This document shows positions 33,041 through 44,207 of a stretch of DNA of 64,000 nucleotides, piece by piece. The stretch is from Saussurea involucrata. Lineage: Eukaryota > Streptophyta > Magnoliopsida > Asterales > Asteraceae. The DNA lies in assembly GCA_033807775.1 (NCBI GenBank), contig CM066327.1, positions 90,232,295-90,296,294 on the forward strand. The letters are read 5' to 3'. The notes beneath the pieces were generated by a model. The model was not told the origin of the DNA, did not search any database, and worked only from the letters and a program-made list of their open reading frames with translations. The translations under genes were made by a program, and so were the position numbers. Within the stretch, counting starts at the first letter, position 1, and each line of letters opens with the position of its first letter.

Positions 33041-34566
33041 ATGGCAAGTGGTACTAGACAAACGAATCGAGGGGAAGAGGAGATCATGATAGAACAAATC
33101 CAACAGTTGGGGTAAGAGGAAGAGGGGGAGAAAGAGGTAGAGGCAGAACAGGCGGCAGAGTTCAGCCGCGTGGTACTGAATTTGTATCAAGGGATGATCT
33201 AACAACTTAAATGGGAAGGTTACAAGCAAATATTCAAGCCATGTTTAACCAGACTCGTAATACTGAAACTGAAAGACCAGATCCTAACCTGGAAGATGAG
33301 ATGCCTATCACACCTACTGTCGTACCAGTAATGAAAAAGTGTGATTATAAAATGTTTCTCAGTTGCAAGCCTCCTACGTACTCAGGAGATCGGGATCCAG
33401 TGAAAGCTATGAAGTGGCTGAAGGAATTAGAAGCTATCTTCAAGACTAGTAAATGCACTGAAGAGGATAGAGTACTTTATGGAACCGCAATGTTAAAAGG
33501 CGATGCTTTAAACTGGTGGGAAGCTCATATTTCTTCGGGAGGGTCTGACATATATTCTACCTTCTCTTGGGAGGAATTTGTTATAGCTTTCAGGAAACAG
33601 TTTTGTCCTCAAGCCGCAGTTAAACAATTGGAAGGGGAGTTTATGAATTTGCAGCAAGGGAATTTGTCAGTTCGGGACTACACCGCTCGTTTTCTGGAAA
33701 AGTCTCGTTTCGCGGAATACTACGTTGCCACGGAGGCAATGAAGATTGAAAGGTTTATCTTTGGGTTGAATGCAGAAGTCAGAAGTTTTGTGATTGCTAA
33801 AGGACCAAAAACCTTCTCAGCCGCAGTAGATGCCGCGGAAACCGTGGAACAGGATAAAGGGAGGAACATTAGTGATAAAGGTATGGGAAAACGAAAGTGG
33901 GAAGGACCACCGTACGATCCAAAGAAGTCCATGTTTCAGAGATACGATAACCGTCCACCTTTCCGACCAGCGGAAAGACCTTGTCAGAAATGCAATCGTG
34001 TCCACCAAGGAAACTGTCAAGTTGATTCTCGGGTTTGTTATAGGTGTGGGAAGACCGGACATGTTGCTAAAGACTGTCGGGTAACGCGGTTTTGTTTCTT
34101 ATGTAGTTCTCCGGATCACATCCAGTCTGATTGTCCGAGGGGAAGAGTACAACAAAGGGGTACGTCAGGAAAACCAACGAGTGTTAGACCGGTAGTTCCA
34201 AGACTAGAACCACCAAGAACAAGGGGTCGTACATTTCAAATGACAGCAAAAGAAGCGAAGGAAACTTCGGATGTGGTTACAGGTACATTTTTAATAAACT
34301 CTACACGTGCTAAAGTGTTATTTGACTCCGGTGCAAACCGATCATTCGTATCTCCTTCATTTGCTGCTTATATGCATTTAAAGCCTAATGTGTTAGATCA
34401 TGCTTTAATGGTAGATACTGCAAATGATAATCAAGTATCGGTTAATGAGGTATTTGATAGTTGTGTGATAAATATAGAGGGGTGTGGAGTACCTACTATT
34501 TCTTATAGCTTTGATCGAGTTCGATGTGGTAGTGGGGATGGATTGGTTAGCCAAGAATCAAGCTAA
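33041..34566 (+). pseudogene. G2 Gag and protease
   Basis: The likely start is ATG 33041 (M-A-S-G-T-R), with a frame break near 33075 and a TAA at 33208-33210 just before M-G-R-L-Q. The capsid has A-L-N-W-W-E and E-E-F-V-I-A-F-R-K-Q-F-C-P. Cysteine clusters include C-Y-R-C-G-K-T-G-H-V-A-K-D-C and C-F-L-C-S-S-P-D-H-I-Q-S-D-C. Protease begins V-T-G-T-F-L-I-N and carries the active-site D-S-G-A. A one-base shift near 34505 moves the coding to the next frame. Confidence 0.87.
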
Positions 34567-35417
34567 CATAGTTTGTCATAAGAAGTTAATAAATGTTGTC
34601 TTGCCTGAGAGGGGACCGATAGTGATTTATGGTGATCGTAGAAATCATCAGTCTTGCCTTATATCAATGATAAAAGCCCATAAGTGTGTTAATAAAGGTT
34701 GCCCGAGTTACTTAGCTTATGTGATAGATATTAAGCCAGAAAAGAATAAGTTGGAAGATATTCCTATTGTTAGTGAATTCCCAGAAGTTTTCCCCGAAGA
34801 CTTGAATAGTCTTCCTCCGGTTAGACAAGTAGAGTTTGGTATAGATCTGATTCCTAGAGCCGCTCCGGTAGCCTATGCACCGTATCGCCTGGCACCTCCA
34901 GAGATGAAAGAAATGATGGCACAACTACAAGACCTATCCGATAAGGGCTTCATCAGACCCAGTTCTTCGCCGTGGGGTGCACCAGTTTTGTTTGTGAAAA
35001 AGAAGGATGGTTCGCTGAGAATGTGTATCGACTACCGGGAACTGAATAAGCGTACGATCAAGAACAAGTATCCGCTTCCCAGAATTGATGACCTCTTCGA
35101 CCAATTAGTTGGAGCTTGCTATTTCTCCAAGATTGATCTAAGATCCGGTTATCACCAATTGAAGGTTAAAGAAGAAGACATTTTAAAAACTGCTTTTCGC
35201 ACAAGGTATGGTCACTATGAATTTCTGGTGATGCCGTTTGGATTGACGAATACTCCAGCTGCTTTTATGGATCTAATGAATCGGGTATGTAAGCCGTATC
35301 TCGATAAATTTGTTATTGTATTTATCGATGATATACTTATCTATTCCCGATCCAAAGAAGAGCACGCACAACATACTCGTTTGATTCTGGAGTTACTGAA
35401 GAAAGAAAAGTTGTATG
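34484..35417 (+). pseudogene. G2 protease end and reverse transcriptase, cut by H
   Basis: From F-D-V-V-V-G-M-D-W-L the frame passes into RT with R-P-S-S-S-P-W-G-A-P-V, C-I-D-Y-R-E-L-N-K, K-I-D-L-R-S-G-Y-H-Q and the catalytic F-I-D-D-I-L-I-Y-S. Homology stops at K-E-K-L-Y-V, about 30 residues after the active site, exactly where the LTR fragment H begins. Confidence 0.92.
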
Positions 35418-35612
35418 TGTTGGAACCCAGATATAACAAGTAACAATAATAATAGCAATAATCTTTGTATTGATTGATAAAGAGAAGAGTTTACTTGATA
35501 AGATTGATGAACATTCTCTCTTTGAAGCTCTCTTGCTTTCTGCGTATGTATGAATATTGAAAATAGAGGCTTAACCTAAAATTACTCTAAAACATGACTT
35601 TATAACCAATAC
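35418..35612 (-). repeat. Fragment H: end of a Copia-type LTR
   Basis: The edge reads TGTTGGAACCCAG, so on the minus strand the piece ends CTGGGTTCCAACA like the 3' end of an LTR. A TATA-like TTATAAAG and an R/U5-like AT-rich stretch support that orientation. D cuts it at 35612; the rest is outside the window. Confidence 0.6.
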
Positions 35613-36459
35613 TGTTGGTTCCCGGTTTGCTTATACAAGATTGTCAGATATATTAGTTCGAGTTTATGTTTGATGCGGAAGCGTATTTGAAGAACTAATA
35701 GATATGTTTGATAGATTTAGAACACAATATAAATAAACAGTGAACAGAAAATAATATCTCAAAGTTTACTGAATATATATATATATCAAGAACAGATTTA
35801 AGAACAGTGAGTAAGCAAAGCTTTAAAACAGATATGACTCTTAAAGTATTTAAGCTGTGTGTTCTTGTGATGTTTTTCTCTCTTGTTTTCTTGTTTTTAT
35901 ATTTCTTGATTCTTGATTAGGAAGAACTCAACATGAGTCTTCCTTTTATACTACTCAAAGGGGACCATAAAGCATGAGCTACTATTCAGAACGGGCGGTA
36001 TGAATAGTTGGAAGGATGGCATGAACAGTTGGATATGCTGTATTGCATTTAATGCAGCAGACGTCTATTATGTACTAAGCCCTATTGGGTCCACTCAGAT
36101 TTTGACACGTTGAAGTTGGACAGGGTACGTTGCCATGCAAGTTGATGAACAGGTCCAGGAACAGTAGCAAGATATTATAAATATCTTTGAAGTCTTTGTT
36201 GAAGACCGCAGAGGCTCTGTGAAGTGCCACAGAGGTTCTGCGGTTTGGTCCTTAGAAGAGCAGTCTTTACCGGATTCCGAGTCTTTGGTCTTCTTTGCGC
36301 GTATTACAGAGCTTATGTAGGACGCCTCTTTAGCTTCTGTAGCTTCTCGACCTTGATCTATCGGTAAGTTCGGCAGAGCCTCTGTAAGAGGCTTTCTTCA
36401 CTTAGCCTATTTTTCACTATTTCTAAATACTTCTATGATTAGGAAGATTGAAGCTAACA
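35613..36459 (-). repeat. 3' LTR of D (847 bp)
   Basis: On the element strand it begins TGTTAGCTTC and ends GGGAACCAACA. TATA (TATAAAAGG) reads on the minus strand at 35942-35950. About a dozen differences separate it from 62779-63423 over the shared 645 bp. Confidence 0.93.
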
Positions 36460-36470
36460 ATCTCCCCCTA
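36460..36470 (-). promoter_or_regulatory. Polypurine tract of D
   Basis: ATCTCCCCCTA on the plus strand gives TAGGGGGAGAT next to the LTR start. Confidence 0.9.
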
Positions 36471-36613
36471 AGTAGTGAAAAATAAAAAATTGAACTTGAG
36501 TTTAATTAGGCTAAGTTAGATAAGATAGAGGTTAAACAATACCTCGAAAGTTCTTTCATTCAGAAATATGCCAGAGGCAATTTACATTTGAGTACAATGA
36601 AAGATAAACTTTT

Positions 36614-37580
36614 TGTTGATCCAAACCCTCAGTGATTTGATAATGACCCTCTCTTATACTTAGTGAAAATTGTAAGTAAACAATATGTATCAGAGTTTCA
36701 CTATCGCTGATAAGTACTAAGATCTTCCAGTACCCCTGATAGGAACTCTCGCTTTTTAAGTTAAACATTCAGCGAAGCTGTTCACCATAAATGCTCTGAG
36801 TCTGTTCAGTCATTATGATGATCGCTGATAAGTTAGTTGTTTACTTATGATTTATGAAGACAAGTTTCACGTCAACAAAGGTTCTACGCTGAAGTCGAAG
36901 ATCAAGCTCAAGAACCAGCGACAAGTCTCCTAATGAACTGATGCGGATCAGCGAAGACTCAGATTTGTCCACTCAACGTGAAGTATCAAGTACAAGACTT
37001 CAGCTATCGCTGAACTCTATCATTCGCTGATATGAAATGATAGATCGCTGAATCAACGAAAGCTGATCATGAAGTCCTCCGTACAAAGTACTTTTGTCTT
37101 AACCCCCCTTGCACGACTCCGTACGAAATGTCAGAAAAGAACCTCCGAATATCTGAAATCGTACAACCACTCTGATACTACACTGTTCATCCATGCGGCT
37201 ACTAAGGTTGTCAACCAAGGTCAATGACATACAACCAACCAGCTGATGACGCGTGTAAAGTATATACTGACTTGCATTAAATGCATGCAGTATATAAAGA
37301 GATGAACTCACTTCATTTGAAGTAACTTGCTAACTCTGGACAAGTTCAAATCTCTTATCTCAAGATAGGTTATTATTAGTAATTTCCTTATCTCTCTTAG
37401 TGCAAGAAACCTTAGTGTTCCAACTTGTTTAGATTTAGGTTTATCCTTAATCTTGTTTCCGCAACAAGCTGTAAATTGTTAATGATTTATCAATAAACAA
37501 TTTAGAAAAGTAAAATCTGTGTGTTTGTATTCAACCCCCCCCCCCCTTCTACAAACTTATATAGGCCTTCGGGACCAACA
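36614..37580 (+). repeat. 5' LTR of C
   Basis: TGTTGATCC to GGGACCAACA; TATA (TATATAAA) at 37291-37298; a C tract near 37536-37550. Seven CGCTGA/TCAGCG sites lie in the first 430 bp. Confidence 0.95.
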
Positions 37581-37582
37581 AG

Positions 37583-37594
37583 TGGTATCAGAGC
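37583..37594 (+). promoter_or_regulatory. Primer binding site of C
   Basis: TGGTATCAGAGC, two bases after the LTR. Confidence 0.93.
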
Positions 37595-37660
37595 GGATTT
37601 GTTTAATCTCATAAACAAGATCTAATCTAAGATATTTCTCTTCCTTGCTATTATCTGAAA

Positions 37661-40074
37661 ATGGCCACCAACACAAACACAAATTATATAGACAATGGTT
37701 CTCTTGCAAAACCCCCTAGATTTTCCAGAGACAACTTCAACTTATGGAAAAATAGGATGACACTCTTCTTAGAAGGTGTAGACCCTACTATGCCTTACTA
37801 TCTTGAAACCGGCCCATACATCCCTGTAACAATTGATCCTTCAGTTCCAGCCACTGCAAATAGACCTGCTATTCCAGAAAGGCTGATTCCTAAGGAAATA
37901 CACATGTGGACCGACGAAGATAAGAAGAAAGTGGCTATAGATACAAAAGCCAGATCCATACTATCCATGGCCCTTCCTGACGAAGTCTACCATTCCGTCA
38001 TGAATCTGAAAACATCTAAAGCCATGTGGGACACAATATGTGTTCAGTATGAAGGAACGTCTGAAGTCCAGGACTCAAGAAAGATCAACCTGGTAAGACA
38101 ATACGAAAGCTTCATTTCTGGTAAGAATGAAACTCTCTCTGAAGTTCACCAACGTTTTAATTATTTAATTATAGATCTGAAAACTGTTGGTAAGAAATAT
38201 TCTAACTTTGAGGTGCTGACAAAGTTTCTAGAATGTTTACCTGAAAGCTGGGACAATTATTCTATGTGTCTCAAGCTGTCAAAGGATCTAAAATCAATGA
38301 CCCTTGCTACCTTATATGGCACGTTGCTGAATCATGAGCAATCAAGCCATCTTAAGAAGAATCTTGTAAAAGATTCCAAAAGCACCCATGTTGCTTTAAT
38401 CTCAGAGGAACCTTCTACTTAGCGACCCTCGGTCACTGTCACTGAGTTAGAAAGTAACTCTGAAAGTTCATCAGATTCTGATTTTTCAGATGATGAATCT
38501 TTGGCTCTCCTAACTAAGAAGTTCAGGAGATTTGCCAAGAAGAAAATGTTTAGAAAGAACAAACCTCTTTCCATAACTGACAAGCCTAAATCATTAGTTT
38601 TTGTTGATAAGGCTACTGCTACTTGTTTTAACTGCGAAAAAATAGGACATTTTGCTAACGAGTGCAGGTCTAAGAAAGTTTCTAGACCCTCAGCTTTTAC
38701 AAAGAAATCCTTTGTTCCAAGGAATAAAGATGACAAATACTCAAACCTGAAAGAAAAATATGCGAAGCTGAAAAGCTTAAAAAGAAAGGCAAAGGCCTGA
38801 TGGATGACTATGATTGGGCTGCTTCTGATGAAGAAGCATCATCATCTGACTCTGAAGATGATGAAGCAAATCAATGTCTCATGGCCAAGATTGAAGAAGA
38901 GGAAGAAAGTTCAGACATTCCCTCCACTTCAAACATCTGCTATTCAGGTATCACCTTCTTTCTTTACCAATATTGCAAATTTTGATGAAGCTGATAGTCT
39001 CCGTAAGATCGATATCTTGACTAGAAGTTTATACGAAGCCATGAACGGCAAAACTGTGGTTGAAAACCAAAACCTTGATCTCGCTGAAAAGATTAAAACT
39101 GCCACCTTCAAATAGAAAAGCTTTCTTAAATTGAAGAAGATTTTAAAGATCAAGTATATTTAAATCAGCTAGTCAAAATCGAACGAGCAGAAGCTATCGC
39201 TGCATTAAAGGATGAAAAAGCTACTGTTGAAGGATGGTGTAATTCTTCAACAAAGATCACTGGGATAATAAAGTCTCAAATTCCACTGAGTGATAAACGT
39301 GGTTTGGGTTACAAATATGAAACTTCAAAACCAACCACTGAGCGTTCAATGCTTAAATTTGGAACGTTCGTATCCCCAGTCGCTGATACTTCATCTTCTC
39401 AGTGCTCCTCGTCCATTACACCAATCCCTAAGGAAACTCCTACCTCCTCAAAAGGCAAGGAGAAAATGGTTTATTCAAAACCTACCTCTGTCTTTAAAGA
39501 CAAAGGTAAAGGAATTGTTATTTATCAAAATCCTCACAAGGGTACTTTAGTACCTAAGCTGAATGCTTCTAAAGTTTCAGTGACCCATCCCTCTGGATCA
39601 AGGAAGTTGATCTCTGAATCTATTCAGCGATCTACTCCTAGACTCAGAGTGGATGTCCTTGTTAAGAAATCTGAAGAACTAAATGTTCGTCCCATTTCTA
39701 AAGCAAATAGCTTACTTGGTGATGTTACTTCTAATTCTAAATTAAAAGCTCAGCATACAAATGGTCCTAGAACTACTTTTAGCTATAGGAAATGTTATCA
39801 CTGTGGACTCACTGATCATATTGCTAGTAAGTGCCCCACAGCTACCAAAGCTGAAAAGATAGCTAAGGTGAAGATTGCCCCCAGGGCAAAGAAGACCAAC
39901 CCTGGTGCAAATCAGGTCAAGGTGAATTCTACCACTGAGGTTAAGAAATTAACCAAAGTGAAGAAAGACAAAGCTGAATCTTCAAATGCTGCGAAGACTG
40001 CTGAACAGGCCATTCCAACTACTTCCACTGACAAACGTGTATACATGGTTAAGTGGGTACCCAAGAAAAACTAA
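37661..40074 (+). pseudogene. C Gag
   Basis: ATG 37661 opens Copia Gag: G-S-L-A-K-P-P-R-F near residue 12, then an alpha-helical capsid through about residue 240. TAG at 38420-38422 stands in place of a likely CAG. A knuckle C-F-N-C-E-K-I-G-H-F-A-N-E-C lies near 38623-38665. Frame breaks follow at about 38770, 38935 and 39110. From about 39290 one frame stays open to TAA 40072-40074, with a second knuckle C-Y-H-C-G-L-T-D-H-I-A-S-K-C near 39795-39835 and the end W-V-P-K-K-N. As in B2 and D, this Gag is unusually long at its C-terminus. Confidence 0.85.
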
Positions 40075-41160
40075 TCTTCCTTTGTATTGCAGGTTAAGAA
40101 GGGTATCTGGTATCTCGATAGCGGATGCTCTAGACACATGACTGGTAGGAAAAGCCTGCTCGCTGAATACAAGGAAGAGAAAGGTCCCTCTGTGACTTTC
40201 GGTGGAAATGGAAAAGGACATACCCGAGGGTATGGTGTACTTTCAAATGGTACAACCTCCTTCAGAAGAGTCGCATATGTTGAAGGGCTGAAGCATAATC
40301 TTCTAAGCATCAGTCAGCTTTGCGACATGGATAACAAAGTAATCTTTACTAAGGAATCCTGCTTTGTCACTGACAAAAAGGAGAAGATAGCTCTCAGCGG
40401 TTATCGTTTGGAAAATGTTTATGTAATAAACATGGACTCAACAACCACTGAGAACTCCTGTTTCTTCTCAACGGCCTCATCTGATGTCAACTGGCTATGG
40501 CATAAGAGGCTCTCTCATTTAAATTTCAAGACACTGAATACTCTTTCTTCAAAAGAGTTAGTCACTGGTCTACCTCAGCATTCATACGCCAAAGAGTCGT
40601 TATGTTCAGCGTGTGAAAAAGGGAAGCAGACCAAAGCAAGCTTTAAGTCAAAGCAAGTTTCTTCAGTGTCATCTCCTCTACAACTACTGCATATGGATTT
40701 GTTTGACCGTGTTAACAAACAATCCATCGCTGGAAAGAAATATACGCTGGTCATAGCTGATGAATTCTCTCGCTTCACTTGGGTAATGTTTCTCCGTTCT
40801 AAGAGTGACACCCCTGAAGAACTCATCACCTTTGTTCGGAAGATGGAAACCCTGAACAATCTGACCGTTCGCTCAATAAGGAGTGATCATGGAACTGAAT
40901 TAAAAAACAGTTCTCTTGATTCCTTCTTTGAGAGTAAGGGTATTTCTCACAACTTTTCTTCAGTGAGAACACCGCAACAAAATGGAGTCGTTGAAAGAAG
41001 AAATAGAACAATTATTGAAGCTGCACGTTCAATGCTCAGCGATTCTCACCTGCCTACTCAGTTTTGGGCAGAAGCTGTCAACACTGCTTGTTTTACGCAA
41101 AACAGGTCGCTGATAGTGAAAAGATTCAATAAAACAGCCTATGAAAATCTTCAATCGAAG
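40075..41160 (+). pseudogene. C protease and integrase, integrase C-terminus deleted
   Basis: The pol frame is the same as gag, separated only by TAA 40072-40074. Protease has W-Y-L-D-S-G-C-S-R-H-M-T-G. Integrase has the HHCC domain (H-K-R-L-S-H-L-N, C-S-A-C-E-K-G-K) and the catalytic Asp (H-M-D-L-F), Asp (R-S-D-H-G-T-E) and Glu (V-V-E-R-R-N-R). After K-T-A-Y-E, near 41140, about 80 residues present in B2 and D, including the G-Y-S-x-T-S-K block, are missing and the frame shifts into E-E-T-I-H-V-T-F-D-E. Confidence 0.88.
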
Positions 41161-43213
41161 AAGACAAACTGTAGAAGAAACTATTCACGTCACGTTTGAC
41201 GAATCCCGTTCAGCGAACTCTAAACCGAACGCTGATACAGAAGAACTGAATCAATGGATGTTTTCTCATCTTGGTGATTCAGAAGATTTTCCCACTCCTC
41301 ATGCTCATCCAGTAGAAGATGATAGTCCCACTATCATTCCAAACATGCAGAATAGTGAAGGTGAAACATCATGGGTCTCAGTTGTTCCTATAAACACTAT
41401 ACCTGCAGTTGATCCAACTGTTTCAGACATTCCATCTACTTCTCAGCAATCAGTGAATATAATGACAACTGCATCAATTCCTCTCTTGGTTGATACTCCC
41501 GACGTCGCTGAAGCTTCATCTTCAGCTCCTCAAGTTCAAGTTGAGTCAGCGTCTCACGCTCCGGCTCAGCGATGGACTATAAATCACTCAATTGATCAAA
41601 TTCTTGGTGATCCAAACGCTGGGATTCAGACTCGACGAAGTGCAGGTAATATTTGTTTATTTGTAAATTTTATTTCACTAACTGAACCAAACAAAGTAGA
41701 TGATGCCCTCAAAGATCCAAACTGGGTCAGTGCCATGTAAGAAGAGCTGACTGAATTTGAAAGAAACAAAGTTTGGAAACTTGTTCGGAGACCAACTGAT
41801 AAAACCGTAATAGGCACTAAATGGGTCTATCGAAACAAGTTGGACGAACATGGTACTGTAACCCGCAACAAAGCTCGACTTGTTGCTCAGGGATACAGAC
41901 AAAAGAAAGGTATAGATTACGACGAAACATTTGCTCCAGTAGCAAGACTTGAATCTATTCGTCTATTCTTAGCATATGCTGTATACAAAAACTTCAAAGT
42001 ACATCAGATGGATGTCAAGTCAGCGTTTCTAAATGGAAAGCTGAATGAAGAAGTGTATGTAGAACAACCTCCAGGATTCTCAGATCCTAAGCGTCCAGAT
42101 TATGTTTATAAACTGGATAAGGCACTTTATGGCTTGAAGCAAGCTCCACGTGCATGGTATGACACTCTTTCCACTTATCTCCATATTGAAAAATTTGAGC
42201 GAGGTAAGATTGACAAAACACTATTTTTTAGAAAAGTGAAAGGTCATATCATTCTAGTTCAAATATATGTTGATGACATTATATTTGGTTCTACTAACCC
42301 TGAGCTTTGTACTCGTTTCGCTGATAGAATGAAAGATGAGTATAAAATGAGCATGATGGGTGAACTAACATATTTCCTTGGTCTTCAGATTAAGCAAACT
42401 GAGAAAGGAACTTTCATTAATCAAGGAAAGTATGTTAAAGATATGCTGAAGAAATTCGACTTAACTGAAAGTTCAGCTATGAAAACCCCTATGGCACCAC
42501 CGCTGACACTTGATAAGGACACAAAGGGTGTTCCTGTCAATGTCACGTTGTACCGTGGGATGATCGGATCACTATTGTATCTTACAGCTAGCCGACCCGA
42601 TATTATGTTTGCAACATTCTTGTGTGCACGATATCAAGCTGAACCTAAGATATCTCATATGAAAGCCGTAAAGCGAATCTTTCGATATCTTAAGGGTACA
42701 ACGAATCTAGGTCTTTGGTATCCCAAAGACTCAGGATTCGATCTAACTGCATATTCAGATAGTGATTTTGCAGGTTGCAAAATGGATAGGAAAAGCACCA
42801 CAGGAGGATGTCAGCTCCTGGGTGGAAAGCTGGTAAGTTGGACAAGTAAAAAGTAAAATTCAGTGTCCACTTCCACAGCTGAAGCTGAATATGTAGCCAT
42901 TGGAAGCTGCTGCTCTCAGGTCTTGTGGATGAGAAATCAGCTACTAGACTATGATCTTCAGCTCTCTAAAATTCCAATCTATTGCGACAGCACAAGTGCC
43001 ATCGCTATAACAAACAATCCAGTACTACATTCAAAGACCAAACATATAGAAATCAGATATCATTTTATCAGAGATCATGTGATGAATGGTGATATAGAAC
43101 TTCATTTTATCCCAACTGATTATCAGTTAGCTGACTTATTTACCAAACCTCTTGATGAGACAAGATTCAACTTTCTCATCAGCGAGCTTGGAATGCTGAA
43201 CTTTGAAGGATAA
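41161..43213 (+). pseudogene. C reverse transcriptase and RNase H
   Basis: A Ser/Pro/Asp-rich linker leads to RT: E-R-N-K-V-W-K-L-V, K-W-V-Y-R-N-K, F-A-P-V-A-R, M-D-V-K-S-A-F-L-N-G and the catalytic I-Y-V-D-D-I-I-F-G near 42260-42290. RNase H follows with Y-S-D-S-D-F-A-G, T-A-E-A-E-Y and Y-C-D-S-T-S-A, ending near L-F-T-K-P-L-D. TAA at 41738-41740 and at 42854-42856 stand where CAA is expected. The catalytic residues of both domains remain. Confidence 0.92.
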
Positions 43214-44207
43214 AATCTTCAGCGGTTCACATTAATCAGCGAAAGGATAAAATCAACTTGTATAACCCATTCTATCATCTTCTCTCTGAATAAACTTGAT
43301 TCACTGATATCAAGGTATGTTCTCTCTCTGACAATCGCATGAAAATGCAAGATTTCAAAACAAAATGCATCGCTGAATATCTCTTCCTTAACAGCGATAT
43401 TTTTGAAATTTCTTAAAACCTTCACTGAATATTTTCATTCAGTACTTCATGTTTTCAAAAGTATCTCTGAGTTTTTCAAAACCTCGGAGACAACCAAGAA
43501 TATGAAAGGACAGTTGTGACGTCATGGCAACGGATAAACCCCAGCACGTTTTCTCTTCCTGACACACGTTTGCACGTCTCGTTCATACTTCCAATCAAAT
43601 GCAAACACGTGTCCGTGTCATGATGAAAATCTTTTCCCGCTCAAGATTTTCTCTTTCTAAAATCTCTATATAAACAAACTCTTTGTTTATATTTTTCTTT
43701 TACGCGATCAATCTTCCTCTGCAAGAAAGAATTCACTGTTGCATTTGTGCTTTCAAACTTCAAGAACTGTTCATCATCTTCTTCATCAAACATCAAGGTT
43801 AATATGTTTTTATTTATTACCTAATGCAAAATAACTTGTTTGTGATCTACTCTTTGTTCTTAAAAAGATCAAAACAAAAGAACTTCTTAAAAATAAAATC
43901 ATTTTCTTTCATGGTTTTATGAACACAACCATTTCATGGTTGTTCTTCAAGTTTAAATGCAAAAATCTTAAACTTGTTCTTCACATTCGTTTTTCCAGTA
44001 TCTCAATCTTCAAAGAAAACTGGAAAACAAGATTTTTTTTGGGTTTGAAATTTTCGTTTTCAAAAACATGAAAAACCCTAATCTTCATTAAGACATCTGT
44101 GTCTGAATGAAATGGATAAAATTCGAAACATCTTATTGGAAATTTCTTTCCACAATAAGATTATTCTTATTTGTTAACATCTTTGGTTGAACTGTTAATA
44201 CAGAGAA
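43214..44207 (+). promoter_or_regulatory. Spacer of C with promoter-like signals and a predicted leader intron
   Basis: About 1 kb without pol or accessory coding. CCAAT is at about 43591, CACGTGTC at 43606-43613 and TATATAAA at 43667-43674, a normal plant promoter order. About 125 bases downstream, AAG is followed by GTTAAT (43798), and TTAATACAG ends at 44203, four bases before AGAAATGGCC. The stretch between is T-rich, as plant introns are. I infer an internal promoter and a leader intron for the accessory ORF. Confidence 0.5.

Larger units (their letters stand above)
31087..35417 (+). mobile_element. Element G2: Ty3/Gypsy retrotransposon, 5' half
   Basis: LTR, methionine-type primer site, gag, protease and RT are present; the rest is displaced by insertion of H at 35418. 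GCAAA at 31082-31086 is the candidate target duplication. Confidence 0.88.
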
